Below are positions 34,796 through 47,399 of a stretch of 64,000 nt of DNA, piece by piece (the stretch's first letter is position 1; each line of letters opens with the position of its first letter). Location of the stretch: NCBI RefSeq assembly GCF_032452875.1, contig NC_083884.1:21593501-21657500 (forward strand). Reading direction: 5' to 3'. This stretch comes from Bos javanicus (taxonomy: Eukaryota; Chordata; Mammalia; Artiodactyla; Bovidae). The notes under the pieces are model-generated. The model saw nothing but the letters and a program-made list of their open reading frames with translations, had not been told where the DNA came from and searched no databases. Both the position numbers and the translations under genes were made by a program.

Positions 34796-35500
34796 ATAAG
34801 TTGGCTTAAAGCTCAACATTCAGAAAACGAAGATCATGGCATCTGGTCCCATCAGTTCATGGGAAATACATGAGAAAACAGTGGAAACAGTGCCAGACTT
34901 TATTCTTTTGGCTCCAAAATCACTGCAGATGGTGACTGCAGCCATGAAATTAAAAGACACTTACTCCTTGGAAGGAAAGTTGTGACCAACCTAGATAGCA
35001 TATTCAAAAGCAGAGACATTACTTTGCTAACAAAGGTCTGTCTAGTCAAGGCTATGGTTTTTCCAGTGGTCATGTATGGATGTGAGAGTTGGACTGTGAA
35101 GAAAGCTGAGCACCAAAGAATTGATGCTTTTGAACTGTGGTGTTGGAGAAGACTCTTGAGAGTCCCTTGGACTACAAGAAGATCCAACCAGTCCATTCTA
35201 AAGGAGATGAGCCCTGGGAGTTCTTTGGAAGGAATTATGCTAAAGCTGAAACTCCAGTACTTTGTCCACCTCATGCGAAGAGTTGACTCATTGGAAGAGA
35301 CTCTGATGCTGGAAGGGATTGGGGGCAGGAGGAGAAGGGGACGACAGAGGATGAGATGGCTGGATGGCATCACCGACTTGATGGATGTGAGTTTGAGTGA
35401 ACTCCTGGAGTTGGTGATGGACAGGGAGGCCTGGTATGCTGCACTTCATGGGGTCACAAAGAGTTAGACATGACTGAGTGACTGAACTGAACTGAACTGA
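34796..35500 (+). mobile_element. BovB LINE, young-looking 3' fragment
   Basis: A 705-bp fragment from just after the YADD site to a clean (ACTGA)n tail (35480-35500), with an exact 10-bp target-site duplication, acacaaaaaa (34786-34795 and 35501-35510). A 161-residue open frame (34982-35467) keeps the whole pol C-terminus: MTNLDSIFKSRDITL, YGCESWTVKKAEHQRIDAFE, LKLKLQYFVHLMRRVDSLEE and RRRRGRQRMRWLDGITDLMD. No endonuclease or catalytic reverse-transcriptase part. Confidence 0.93.
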
Positions 35501-35630
35501 ACACAAAAAATGCCATAAATATATGATCAGAGTATTATTAGTCTTATCAGACACCAGACTGTTGCATTGCCCACCTCATCCTAAATCTGAAATCCCAGAT
35601 ACTTTTTGCTATAACTTAACACTGATAACT

Positions 35631-35905
35631 CACGGAGAAGGCAATGGCAACCCACTTCAGTACTTTTGCCTGGAGAATCCCATGGACAGAGGAGCCTGGT
35701 AGGCTACGGTCCATGGGGTTGCTAAGAGTCGGACATGACTGAGAGACTTCACTTTCACTTTTCACTTTCATGCATTGGAGAAGGAAATGGCAACCCACTC
35801 CGGTATTCTTGCCTGGAAAATCCCAGGGACAGAGGAGCCTGTTGGACTGCCATCTATGGGGTCATACAGAGTCGGACACGACTGACATGACTTAGCAGCA
35901 GCAGC
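35631..35905 (+). mobile_element. Bov-A2 SINE, complete
   Basis: Two Bov-A monomers with the 'ttcacttttcactttcatgc' link and an (AGC)n tail. Exact 13-bp target-site duplication aacactgataact at 35618-35630 and 35906-35918. Confidence 0.94.
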
Positions 35906-35918
35906 AACACTGATAACT

Positions 35919-36363
35919 ATACCTCTGAATTCACAGTCCTCAGGACAGAAATGTGACAAGTATACTTCCAAATTGGTTGTACTGAAATGATTAATTTATT
36001 AAAATGTTATAATGGGTATCTGTTGCAGCTAAAACCCTGGAGTGGAGTCAAAGCCCAAGGCCCACTGTCTAAGTTTAATAGTTCTGATGTCTTCTTCATG
36101 TTCATAGAACTTATCACTCCGCTCTCCCCATACTTCCCAGCCCAACAGAGTCCAAGGAGGGGTCTAATGTTAGAGATATATGATGCAATTAATGTTACAC
36201 TATATGTCTTTTTTGGTCATCTCTATCTCAATGGGAAGTATACAGTTTGAAGTCTTTAAAGAGTCTTAGCAGAGGCCTAATGATCTTTGCCAAATGTCCA
36301 TGAGATGAAATATGGGTATTCTTTCATCATAGGGAACCAAAAACCAAGTGCTCAATAAATATG
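35919..36363. other. Non-genic stretch
   Basis: Nothing firm; 'aagtgctcaataaatatg' (36344-36361) resembles a MIR 3' tail. Confidence 0.45.
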
Positions 36364-36568
36364 TCCTGGTTCTATCAGCGGCTCAGCTGGTTAAGAATCT
36401 GCCTGCAGTGCAGGAGACCAGGCTTTGATCCCTAGGTTGGGAAGATTCCCTGAAGAAGAGAAAGGCTACCCACTCCAGTATTCTGGCCTGGAGAATTCCA
36501 TGGACTGTACAGTCCATAGAGTCACAAAAAGTCGGACACTATTGAGTGATTTTCACTTTCACTTTCTT
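36364..36568 (+). mobile_element. Bov-tA SINE
   Basis: tRNA-like head ('ggctcagctggttaagaatc', 'ggctttgatccctagg') followed by the Bov-A core and a 'ttcactttcactttc' tail. Moderately diverged; target duplication not clear. Confidence 0.88.
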
Positions 36569-37257
36569 TCAGCTTTGGAGATGGTGATCAAAGGAATATG
36601 GTGGAAAGGGCACCAAAGCCTCTCACTCCCCTTCTATATTACTATAAAACTGCAGCGCAGGCTACCTTTAGGAGATGGTACAAGCTACAAGATTTATCTG
36701 TAGTGCTAGACCAAAACCTCAACATGTGGATGATCTAGCTCAAGGCAAGGCCTTTAACCAATTAAGAAGCTTCTCAAGGGATTTTATAGTGTATTTATTC
36801 TCCCCATTGATTTTCTACTCTTCTTCCTAGAATTAATTCTACTTTCACATGAAATCCCCAAGTAAGATTGATGATTAGACTTTATAGATGGCCCCTAAAT
36901 TCATAATAAACTAATTATCCGGAATAATGATAGAGAGCTGATAAATAGATGCAATGGTTAATGGTATATTCTCATTAGATAATTATGCATGAACTTGGAT
37001 ATATCCTCTGTCTATAAAACGTAAGCATTGTAATCCTACATGAAAACATCTGTCTTTTTGTTTCAATCTGGAACACCCAGGTTAGCAGCCTTCAAGCAAA
37101 TATCTCTAAAATCAGCGTAAATGAATAGGGATCTTTATGATACTATGATACTTCTTTCCCAAGTGAAAGACATTACAGGTAGCAAGTTGAAACTTAAGAA
37201 AGTAGTAGGAGGGAGTGATGCAGTCAGCACAGAAATGCAATATGAATTTATATTGTT
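36569..37257. other. Non-genic stretch
   Basis: Nothing recognisable. Confidence 0.5.
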
Positions 37258-37265
37258 ATTTATAT

Positions 37266-37792
37266 TGTTCAGTCGATAAGTCGTGTCCTGCTCTTTATGA
37301 CCCCATGAACTGCAGCATACCAGGCTTCCCTGTCCTTTACTGTCTCCCAGAGTTTGCTCAAACTCATGTTCATTGAGTCAGTGATGCTACCTAACCATTT
37401 CATCCTCTGCCACCCTCTTCTCCTCTTGCCCTCAAAGTTTCCCATAAGCAGGATCTTTTCCAATCAATTGACTCTTTTTATCAGGTGGCCAAAGTATTAG
37501 AACTTCAGCTTCAGCATCAGTCCTTCCAGTAAATATTCAGGGTTGATTTCGATTGACTGGTTTGATCTCCTGGCTTCCAAGGGACTCTCAAGAGTCTTCC
37601 CCAGCATCACCAAAAGCATTAATTCTTCAGTGCTCAGCCTTCTTTATGGTTCAACTCTCACATCTGTACATGACTACTGAAAAAAACATAGCTTTGACTA
37701 TATGGACTTTTGTTAGCAAAGTGATTTCTCTGCTTTTTAACATGCTCTCTAGATTTATCATAGCTTTCCTTATGAGGAGCAAATGTCTTTTA
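37266..37792 (-). mobile_element. BovB LINE, old 3' fragment
   Basis: Antisense of the last ~530 bp of BovB. The 3' tail is of the 'gaacaa' type, and divergence is high. Flanked by an 8-bp AT-rich repeat atttatat (37258-37265, 37793-37800), a plausible target-site duplication. Confidence 0.87.
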
Positions 37793-37800
37793 ATTTATAT

Positions 37801-39969
37801 AGGCATATCTAAAACATGCTATGATACTATTTAATTAAACTTCAGTTTAATGCATTCATCATCAACCACATATTGAACATACACTATGAATTCGGGGATA
37901 TAAACAGGCAGTAGATGTAGTGATAAATATTTCATTCTTGCCTTGGAGAAGGCTTCATCCAAGAAAGCGAGAAAATCCCAGAGGACACTATGATATTTGC
38001 TCCAACAGTATAAGCATAGGAAGTTACAAGTACAGGGAAAAAGCACCTTCTCCCTGGAAGAATTGGCTAAAGAGTGGAAAACTCTAGTCTCTTACCCATT
38101 AGACAGGACATGCCTCCTCTGTTACAATGAGAGAGGAAATATGGAAAGAATGGCCAGAATGTTTATTTTTGCAAAAATCAACTGAAAAAACTGGGAAACC
38201 AAGAAAATAGATGTTCTTTTCTAACATATGTGGCTAAAGATGATCAAATTAGAGTAAATTCAGTTCTTTTGTTGTTTGGTGGTAGGACAGAATGGTTTCT
38301 ATCACTTTTTATGTAAAAAACAAACAAGCAAACAATGTGCCCACAGGAACTATGAGAAGACTTCAAGTCACCATGAAGAGAGCTAGCCTGAAGACAGAGC
38401 TGACAGTGGAATAGAGCTAGATCCCCAGTAAACATGACTGTCTGTGTACTGCCTGAACGTGAAACAGTTCAGTTCGGTCAATGCCTTCACTTTAAGACAA
38501 TTGAGTTTTTTTTTTTTTTTCCCTTTAAACCACAGGGATGACAATGCTTTGTGACTGATATACAGAGTGATAAAATAAATTTATTGAAAGATGTTTTAAA
38601 TGTCCTTAAAGATTTTTTATGTCAAAATGTGTCATATATATTTTTATCAGATTACATACTGGTATTATATATGTTAATAAGCCTAGGATATGTGATGGCA
38701 TGCTAATATTCTCAGGAAGCACAGGCATGAGACTTGCTAATTTGTTTCACTTCTTTTATCTTTGTGTTCTCTTTTCCTCACATTGAAACATTGCTTGTAT
38801 TGGTCACTGGCAGAGGCAATCTGCCTAGCGACATGGGCCAGAAATCTAATCTGGTGTGACAAATGAAAAAAGACACATAATTGGCTATGTTTCTAGAGTG
38901 GAACTGTTATAATTTTAAGCAATTGATGTTCTGAGAACAGCATTATATACAACACATGTGATTACAATTACTATGGGGAATCACTGAATGCTCTCTAATC
39001 TTTCAGTGGGTTATAAAAATTAACAGAAACTTTTGGTAACTGGTATTTTACTCACATATGGTGATGATCTGAGTTTAGCTTCTTTGCTGCAAAATGTTTC
39101 TAACCATAAAGCTATTTCTTATTGTGGAAAGTATCCATCTCTAAGTGTAATATGACTGCTCTTTTTCCTTTGAGTATAAAAACCTTTCACTTTAGATCAT
39201 GTCAAATTCTCTTACCTGAAGTACCTCCCAAGTGTGCAGTCTGGGGAACTTGTTTTGGTGACCTCAGCTTCTATTACTCTACTCACCTCATGGCCTAGGA
39301 AAACTTCTAAGATCACTAATATTATTCTTTCAAATTCTATTGCTCATACACTTTCATATGTACCCTAATTTACCAGAAAACCAAACCCTTGGAGGTTTAA
39401 GGGAAGTCTAACTTTCATAGCTGAAAGTTGAGAGAAACCCTAAGTAGGCCAAATAAAGAGTCACATACTAATCACTTCCTGGCTTGCATCTTAAGGAACT
39501 GATGAAATTTAGCCCAGACTTGGAAATGTCACTCTTTGCAAGAGATTGTGCTATACTACTGGTTATTTCTGTTTTTGCATTTCTCCAATATATCTCAGAG
39601 TTGGCTCATTCTCCACTTCACTGTTTTAGTAGATTCTGTATGATTTGGCAGATGGAAAGACGCAAATGAGACAGTTTTCCATGTGCCCACGTTCACCATG
39701 TGCTTACGATTAAACTATGCTCTTTAGCATAGCCTGATTTACAGAAAACAACTTTCGACAAAATATTCTGGATAACTCTGAAGCTGCAACGTTGGAAATA
39801 TCCAGGAGACATTAATTATCTATTATGTCCCCAAATATAAAATAATACTATAGCATGACATAATAAATTTCTATGGCTTTGTAGGACTCTTAATGTAGAA
39901 GTGATCAGATAATTTGAAACACCCTAACAGAAGGAGAGTTCTAATAATAATAACAACAATAAGATATAT
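37801..39969. other. AT-rich non-genic stretch
   Basis: No gene or transposon recognised in about 2.2 kb; a T run lies at 38506-38520. Confidence 0.5.
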
Positions 39970-40190
39970 TAGTACACATTCAGTTTTTGTCAGGCACTGC
40001 ATTAAGTGCACCATATACACCAAATTCTAATCCTTTCCACAAACTCTGAACATCTGTGCTCACTATCTACTTTTTAGAGTGAGGAGTTTGAAACTTGTAA
40101 GTTATTTGCCCAGCCATGTACCTAGCAAAAGAATGCACCAGGATTTGAATTCAATTTTGTTTCTCTTTAAACCATGTGCCTTTTAAATTA
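39970..40190 (+). mobile_element. MIR SINE, ancient
   Basis: Degraded MIR order: 'gtcaggcactgcattaagtg', 'gagtgaggagtttgaaactt', 'gttatttgcccagcc', 'accaggatttgaattc'. Confidence 0.65.
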
Positions 40191-41735
40191 TAGCATCAAG
40201 CTCAGCTTCAAACTAGTAGTGCATTAAAAATTTTTGTCACAAATTATATAATGGGCAAGAAGTAGATTCACTGTCCTGTTTCAAAAAGGAATAGTTGGAA
40301 TATAAGGACCCAAAAGAAGGCAACATAGATGTCCAATATGCTATTCTATTAAACTGTAAACATTCTGTTAAACTCTAACAACAGAGGTCTTAGTTCAGGG
40401 TTGTCAGGCAAACGTACTACCCATCAATTAACCAGAATTTTTTTTTCTTTAAGTAATAAACTAGAACCACATGTAAGGTTGTTTCTTTTTTTTTCTTATT
40501 GCGTAATAAACAAAGCAAAATGTTTGAGTCATCAAAAAGCATTTCCTATTGCTTAGTGACTATAACTATTATTATAATAATATTGACTCCCATAATAAAA
40601 AAAATCCAAATGACTCAAGATTATCTCTGGGGATTAATTTGGAATTATTTAACTGGTAGATGTATTCTGGACAGGAATTTAGTTAGTATAGATATCAAAG
40701 GACTTAAAAATAAAGTTAGCTCACCATTCTTATATATTAGAGCCTAATTAGCCTTATGAGTTAAAGAAGACTTTTATCACAGACAAAGGTTATTTGGATA
40801 AAGCCAAATTAAGGTAGAAATAAGTCCTGATACACTAAAACACTGCTCACTCCCCAATGAATCTAGTGATAATTAACATCTGACTTAAAAGAACCTTTGG
40901 GAATAACTTGGAATGTTTTAATTTGTCCATCTTACTTGCCTGCAGGCTTTTCTGTTGTGGAGATGATTTAAGCCTCTCCTTGCTTTCAGTTAAATCTCAG
41001 CATGTCTCAGATTTCTGAAGCCACCTTTATAGTTTGAGGCCTTAAGGAAAAAATGAATTGTAATTCAGCTTTCATCTTACTTCATGGAGAACTAGAGTGT
41101 TACCATAATTTTAAAGAAAGAGTTGATTAAGAAAGCAGGAATCAATCACAAAATAAAGAAAAGTAACTAGGAATGGATCTTTAGGAGTCCACTAATATGT
41201 ATGACCTAATTTTTTCATGTAAAATATATCATATGAATATATATTTTAATTTAAAAGTCATATAAGATTGTTCACAAAATCACTGGGGAGACAAATTGAG
41301 ATATGTTGAAATAGTACAAAGCCATAAATTTTCTAAAATCTATCAATATTTGGCATTCCTGTAATGAAATGAGACATGAAAATTACTGAATGTTAACTGT
41401 ATTGCTTATATATTTTTACTGTTGAATACTTTGAATGAAACCCATCTGAGAGTGGTTATCAAAAATAATGATATCCATTAAGAGTGCAGATCTAATTGAA
41501 GGCATGATCAAATGTGGTAACACTTGCATCTGGACCATCATGGAAATGGAAATAAATATGCAGATGGTTGAAACCCAGTCTGCCTGTCAATGAACCATTA
41601 AGGCACGTTATTCCAGCTGTCAAAATTTTTCCTATTTATATTGAGTATTCATCTTTGCTAAGTGGTAGACAGGCAAATTAATCTGTTTATCTTTTAAGAC
41701 TGTATTTTTATAATTTTAGAAAACTAAACTATTGC
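40191..41735. other. AT-rich non-genic stretch
   Basis: No gene or transposon recognised. Confidence 0.5.
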
Positions 41736-41888
41736 TCAGACTTCTCTGTTGGCTCCGAGGTAAAGAATCTGCCTGCCAATGCAGGAGACATGAATTTGAT
41801 CCATTGGCCAGGACATCTTCTGAAGAAAGAAATGGCAACCCACTCCTGTATTCTTCCCTGGAAAATCCCATCAACAGAGGAGCCTGTG
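41736..41888 (+). mobile_element. Bov-tA SINE, 3'-truncated
   Basis: Starts with 'cagacttctctgttggctc' (degraded head) and ends at 'caacagaggagcctg', where a Bov-A2 in the opposite orientation takes over. The missing 3' half does not reappear on the far side. Confidence 0.85.
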
Positions 41889-42152
41889 GCTGCTGCTAAG
41901 TCACTTCAGTCATGTCTGACTCTGTGCGACCCCATAGACAGCAGCCCACGAGGCTCCCCCATTCCTGGGATTCTCCAGGCAAGAACACTGGAGTGGATTG
42001 CCATTTCCTTCTCCAATGCATGCATGCATGCTAAGTCGCTTCAGTTGTGTCCAATTCTGTGTGACCCCATAGACGGCAGCCCATCAGGCACCTCTGTCCC
42101 TGGGATTCTCTAGGCAAGAATACTGGAGTGGGTTGTCATTTCCTTCTTCATA
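41889..42152 (-). mobile_element. Bov-A2 SINE
   Basis: Antisense Bov-A2: (GCT)n remnant, 'aagtcacttcagtcatgtc', monomer link replaced by 'gcatgcatgcatgc', second monomer to 'ttgtcatttccttcttc'. Confidence 0.9.
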
Positions 42153-43166
42153 TTATAGTATATTACTAATTAAATATATTCAATATTAACTGCCTTATTT
42201 AACATTTATTAACACATTTATTTTTCATGTAAATTCCTTTCATATAAACACCAAATCATTATTATGAAGAACACAGCTCTTACTTTGGTTTTGAGCTATG
42301 TAGTTGTAGATGACATATTCAGAAGTGAAAATTTTAAAAATCTTTTGCCTGCAGAAAGAAATGGACAGCAACATATTTTATTTCCTTTTTTTGTTACTTT
42401 TACTACACACACACACACACACACACACACAAATAGAAATACTATTTCTATTTGCAGAGATAGAAATGCCAGAATGAGTAGAAAGTAGAGTCCTGCTGTC
42501 ACTGAGAGTACTTGAATCTCTAATTCTGAATGAGTTATCTGAGGGTTGCTGGTAAATAAAGGAAAATTCTTGTCAATCTTTACTTAATTTGATTCACTTA
42601 CTTATTTGTATCTCTGGAGAGAAACGCTCTCAAAACAGTGGGCCAATAACATCTATAATTAAAATACTACACTTAAAGTTTTGCTTTCATTTAAGTCAGA
42701 CAGATTTATTCTTTTAAGTTTCATATGAACACATTAACATGAAATATATGCAACAAAATCTGTGTAAGGTGAATATATATATGAGTTTGAGTTTTAAAAA
42801 AAATTTGTCTTGGATCTCTATCATTTCTCAATAATTTTTTCCATTTTTATGTGGAAATAAATCATTGTTCATTCACATTTGAGTATGGTGAAGTGTAGTG
42901 ACATTCCATCTAAATGTAATTCTGATACTAGTAAGAATCAAACTTGTGATATGAAATATGTGAGAATACATTCTAAAGATGCCCATAACCCAGATTCATC
43001 TTCAAACAATTAAATGGCTATGAAACAGGAAAAAGAATTGCAGTAGAAACCAGAAAAAAAAAAAACAACAAAACTTGTATATATGTGTCAAAATATAAAG
43101 ACATTTCTGCCATCAAAGTAAAGGTAAAAATGGATGAATGAAAGGAAAAATGATGAACGATGAACA
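42153..43166. other. AT-rich non-genic stretch
   Basis: No gene recognised; contains the (AC)n run at 42405-42431. Confidence 0.5.
42405..42431 (+). repeat. (AC)n microsatellite
   Basis: Thirteen uninterrupted AC units, long enough to be polymorphic. Confidence 0.95.
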
Positions 43167-43178
43167 TGACCCACCACA

Positions 43179-43428
43179 CTACGCTAAGTCACTTCAGTCG
43201 TGTCCGACTCTGTGTGACCCCATAGACGGTAGCCTACCAGGCTCCCCCGTCCCTGGGATTCTCCAGGCAAGAACACTGGAGTGAACCTCCTCCAATGCAT
43301 GAAAGTGAAAAGTGAAAGTAAAGTCGCTCAGTCGTGTCCGACTCTTAGCGACCCCATGGACTGAAGCCTACCAGTCCATGGGATTTTCCAGGCAAGAGTA
43401 CTGGAGTGGGGTGCCATTGCCTTCTCCG
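43179..43428 (-). mobile_element. Bov-A2 SINE
   Basis: Antisense Bov-A2, close to consensus but with a short deletion in the first monomer ('gagtgaacctcctccaatgc'). Exact 12-bp target-site duplication tgacccaccaca at 43167-43178 and 43429-43440. Confidence 0.94.
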
Positions 43429-43440
43429 TGACCCACCACA

Positions 43441-44299
43441 AATCACTTTAAAATTGATAGTGGAATTCATAATTTGAAGGGATAAGAACTAGATTGTGTC
43501 AGGGAAATCAGTAGCCTTTCCAGGAATGTTTATCAGATATTCATGAGGCCATGTTGAATAGAGATCCTGATGTGTTCATTACTCCCGTCTGCAGTGTCTG
43601 ACAAAAGCACAATATTATTCACAGGCAAAGTGACTGAGCACTGACCTTGCTGCTGTTCAGCTATTGCATCCAGGCCAGTTGATGGACAGTTGGCTTCAGC
43701 TTAGAGTCCAGATGCTTCCTCAACAAAGGAAAACCACCCATCCTTTCCTATTTGTCTTCTCTCAATATCTTGCCTATTGTCAAGTCTAACAACCAAATTG
43801 ACTGTAGGAAATCTAAATGTTCTCATTCATAGCAAGTTGAAAGAAGAGATGAGTGTTTCCTACATTCTCTGGCAGAATCTTAGTTCACAATATGAAAATT
43901 AATTTCTCTTCCTGTTAAACATGGAGCAAATAGAAAAATTATCTGACATAAGAAAAAATATTGCATTTCAAAGGAAAGAGCACAATATTAAGAAACAACC
44001 ATCTCACTATGACAAAGAATTATAAACAGTCAAGAAAATATGTAGACAATGTATAATTGTACTTAAATTTATGTTTAATTTTACTTCTAGAACAACTCAC
44101 CAAGAGTTGTGAGTAATAACTCTAAAGAGTGTTACATATAACAAATAATTTTTATCACTATAGTAAATTTTTGTTATAATCCTCTTTTCACAGATTTCAT
44201 TCTTAAGAAGAAAATCAAGAGCATGCTCTATATAGGAAAATAGAGGCAAAAGACATAAAGAGGGGAAAATATAAGATCAAAAAAGGGTCATGGCTTTGG
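43441..44299. other. Non-genic stretch
   Basis: Nothing recognisable. Confidence 0.5.
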
Positions 44300-44350
44300 A
44301 ATAATATGTAGCACATAGTAGGAGTTCAATAAATATTTGCTGACTTGAAT
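44300..44350 (+). mobile_element. MIR 3'-tail remnant
   Basis: 'agcacatagtaggagttcaa' followed by 'taaatatttgctgac' is the usual MIR 3' end. Confidence 0.5.
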
Positions 44351-44401
44351 TCTGTTGTATTTGGGAGAAAATTTCTGATTTTATAAATATATGTGTTGTA
44401 C

Positions 44402-44598
44402 TGTGCTTAGTTGCTCAGTCATGTCAGACTCTTTGCAACCCCATGGACTATAGCCCACCAGGCTCCTCCGTCCATGGATTCTCCAGGCAAGAAGACTGGA
44501 GTGGGTTGACATGCCTTCCTCCAGGGAATCTTCTCAACACAGAAATCAAACCCAGGTCTCTCACTTTGCAGGCAGATTCATTACTGTCTGAACCACCA
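44402..44598 (-). mobile_element. Bov-tA SINE, split by a BovB
   Basis: Antisense Bov-tA ('gttgctcagtcatgtcagac' to 'ttactgtctgaaccacca'). Its last ~10 bases, 'agggaagccc', reappear at 46076-46085 after the BovB, so the SINE was there first. Confidence 0.87.
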
Positions 44599-46075
44599 GA
44601 TCAGATCAGATCAGTCGCTCAGTCGTATCCGACTCTTTGCGACCCCATGAATCGCAGCATGCCAGGCCTCCCTGTCCATCACCAACTCCCGGAGTTCACT
44701 CAGACTCACATCCATAGAGTCAGTGATGCCATCCAGCCATCTCATCCTCTGTCATCCCCTTCTCCTCCTGCCCCCAATCCTTCCCAGCATCAGAGTCCTT
44801 TCCAATGAGTCAACTCTTCGCATGAGGTGGCCAAAGTACTGGAGTTTCAGCTTTAGCATCATTCCTTCCAAAGAAATCCCAGGGCTGATCTCCTTCAGAA
44901 TGGACTGGTTGGATCTCCTTGCAGTCCAAGGGACTCTCAAGAGTCTTCTCCAACACCACAGTTCAAAAGCATCAATTCTTCAGTGCTCAGCTTTCTTCAC
45001 AGTCCAACTCTCACTTCCTACATGACCACTGGAAAAACCATAGCCTTGACTAGACAGACCTTTGTTGGCAAAGTAATGTCTCTGCTTTTGAATATGCTAT
45101 CTAGGTTGGTCATAACTTTCCTTCCAAGGAGTAAGCATCTTTTAATTTCATGGCTGCAGTCACCATCTGTAGTGATTTTGGAGCCCAGAAAAATAAAGTC
45201 TGACACTGTTTCCACTGTTCCCCCATCTATTTCCCATGAAGTGGTGGGACTGGATGCCATGATCTTCGTTTTCTGAATGTTGAGCTTTAAGCCAACTTGT
45301 TCACTCTCCTCTTTCACTTTCATCAAGAGGCTTTTGAGTTCCTCTTCACTTTCTGCCATAAGGGTGGTGTCATCTGCATATCTGAGGTTATTGATATTTC
45401 TCCCAGCAATCTTGATTCCAGCTTGTTTCTTCCAGTCCAGCATTTCTCATGATGTACTCTGCATATAAGTTAAATAAACAGGGTGACAATATGAAGCCTT
45501 GACGAACTCCTTTTCTTATTTGGAACCAGTCTGTTGTTCCATGTCTAGTTCTAACTGTTGCTTCCTGACCTGCATACAAATTTCTCAAGAGGTAGAACAG
45601 GTGGTCTGGTATTCCCATCTCTTTCAGAATTTTCCACAGTTTATTGTGATCCACACAGTCAAAGGCTTTGGCATAGTCAATAAAGCAGAAATAGATGTTT
45701 TTCTGGAACTCTCTTGCTTATTCCATGATCCAGCGGATGTTGGCAATTTGATCTCTGGTTCATCTGCCTTTTCTAAAACCAGCTTGACCATCAGGAAGTT
45801 CACGGTTCACATATTGCTGAAGCGTGGCTTGGAGAATTTTGAGCATTACTTTACTAGGGTGTGAGATGAGTGCAATTGTGTGGTAGTTTGAGCATTCTTT
45901 GGCATTGCCTTTCTTTGGGTTTGGAATGAAAAGTGACCTTTTCCAGTCCTGTGGCCACTGCTGAGTTTTCCAAAATTTTTGGCATATTGAGTGCAGTACT
46001 TTCACAGCACCATCTTTCAGGATTTGGAATAGCTCAACTGGAAATCCATCACCTCCACTAGCTTTGTTCATAGTT
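44599..46075 (-). mobile_element. BovB LINE, well-preserved 5'-truncated copy
   Basis: It has a (GATCA)n-type tail at the left. On the minus strand it starts just before the NKASGGDG motif. Frames: 46071-45760 (NKASGGDGFPVELFQILKDG, LFIPNPKKGNAKECSNYH, ELPDGQAGFRKGR), 45654-45388 (MDHNKLWKILKEMGIPDH, RNLYAGQEATVRTRHGTTDW), 45443-45018 (AGRNINNLRYADDTTLMAES, MKVKEESEQVGLKLNIQKTK, SDFIFLGSKITTDGDCSHEI) and 44940-44752. The YADD catalytic site is intact. Only a few breaks separate the frames, so this is among the youngest copies. It sits inside a Bov-tA SINE without an evident target-site duplication. Confidence 0.92.
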
Positions 46076-46085
46076 AGGGAAGCCC

Positions 46086-46393
46086 TTATATGAGATTGAG
46101 TTATTCACACAGAAAATATCAGCACCAAAATAATAAAGAAGTTCAAGAATTTCCCACATTGTTAAAAATAAATGATAGAGGTAAAAATGAAATAGTTAAA
46201 GAAATAAAATATATTTATTAACAATTTTAGATAGTATTATAAACAGAATGCCAGGATGAAAAATGGCAGAGAAACAATACTAAGTAAATAAGATTTTTAT
46301 AAAAGTTTAAGAAAATTTCTTTTTTAATATAAGTATTCATGATATATTAGGTAATTACATTGATAATGGTAATGATGATAACTAGCATTAATG
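46086..46393. other. AT-rich non-genic stretch
   Basis: Nothing recognisable. Confidence 0.5.
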
Positions 46394-46395
46394 TA

Positions 46396-46705
46396 CAGGC
46401 ATACCTCTGAGATATTTCCGATTTGGTTCCAGACCACTGGAAATCACAATACAGTGAATCACATGAATTTGTTGGTTTCCTAATGCATACAAGTTATGTT
46501 TATATCATACTGTAGTTTATTAAGTGTGCAGTAACATTATGTCTTTAAAATGTACATGCCTAATTAAAAGCACTTTATTGCTTTAAAAAAAAAAAAAAAC
46601 CTAACTAATCCTCTGACAACATAGAGTTGCCACAGCCTTCAGTTTGCAATACATAGTATCTGTGAAGCACAATAAGGTGAAGAGCAATGAAATAAGTTAT
46701 GCCTG
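46396..46705 (+). mobile_element. Tigger1-type DNA transposon, internal-deletion derivative
   Basis: Inverted termini 'caggcatacct' and 'agttatgcctg' with TA on both sides (46394-46395, 46706-46707), as for pogo/Tigger elements. The subterminal blocks 'tttggttccagaccac', 'aagttatgtttatatcatac', 'agttgccacagccttcag' and 'gtgaagcacaataaggtgaa' match the two ends of Tigger1. The transposase part is missing; an A run (46585-46599) marks the join. Confidence 0.78.
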
Positions 46706-46739
46706 TAACAATAATGATTAACTTCTCAAGAGCTGTATG

Positions 46740-46905
46740 TCTATAAATTCCCTTAATGTTCATAACTTATTAACCCTATAAAAGCTTATTAAAGGAGTAC
46801 TGTTATCAGCACTTTGCAGAAGCAGAATTGAAGTGCATGACGAAAGTTAGAGCCTGGATTCAAACCCACAGAGCTTTCCCGTGAGCCCTTTCCTCTAATC
46901 ACCTC
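46740..46905 (+). mobile_element. MIR SINE, ancient
   Basis: 'ctgttatcagcactttgcag', 'agagcctggattcaaaccca' and 'cagagctttcccgtgagccc' are MIR landmarks. Confidence 0.62.
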
Positions 46906-47399
46906 TAACAAATTCTAGTGATGAAAAGAGACTCACATCTTAATATATTAAGTAACTTCAAGAATAACAACAGCAACAACAGCTATACTTATTCATGCAG
47001 AAATATATTTAAAAAGTAAACAATACAAAGGAAAAAAAGAAAAACTCACAACAACTTGGTGCCTAATAAGATAGACATGAGAATTTTCAGACAAAAATAA
47101 GTGTCAAAGACCATGAATCCATTTCCATATAGTTTTGAGTAAAACAAATTTTGATTCAAATTTTAAAGCTAGCTATAGACAATCTCAAAAAAGTTTACTT
47201 CTTGGAATAAAGAGTAATTCAAAGGCATATTTGGAGTTAACAGTGAGGTGTATCAAGATAAGTTATTTAGAAATATGGAATCTTGGTTAAAAATAGTTAA
47301 TGAAATATAAGAAACTATTAGTAACTTCATAAATTACAATGTATATGTCAATATATCATTAGATGCAGATGTTACATTATTAATTTAATCTTTTATTCT
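46906..47399. other. AT-rich non-genic stretch
   Basis: Nothing recognisable. Confidence 0.5.

Noticed and set aside
38463..38482. 'cagttcagttcggtcaatgc', resembling a BovB tail
   Set aside because: Only about 15 bases match and nothing BovB-like follows, so chance is likely.
37801..41735. Search for host exons in the largest low-repeat region
   Set aside because: Open frames are short and low in complexity, without convincing splice-site-bounded coding stretches. A comparative alignment would be needed to claim any.
13426..43428. Regularly repeated 30-60-bp similar blocks, as in a CRISPR array
   Set aside because: The similarity comes from dispersed SINE and BovB copies on both strands; there is no regular spacer/repeat pattern and the genome is mammalian.
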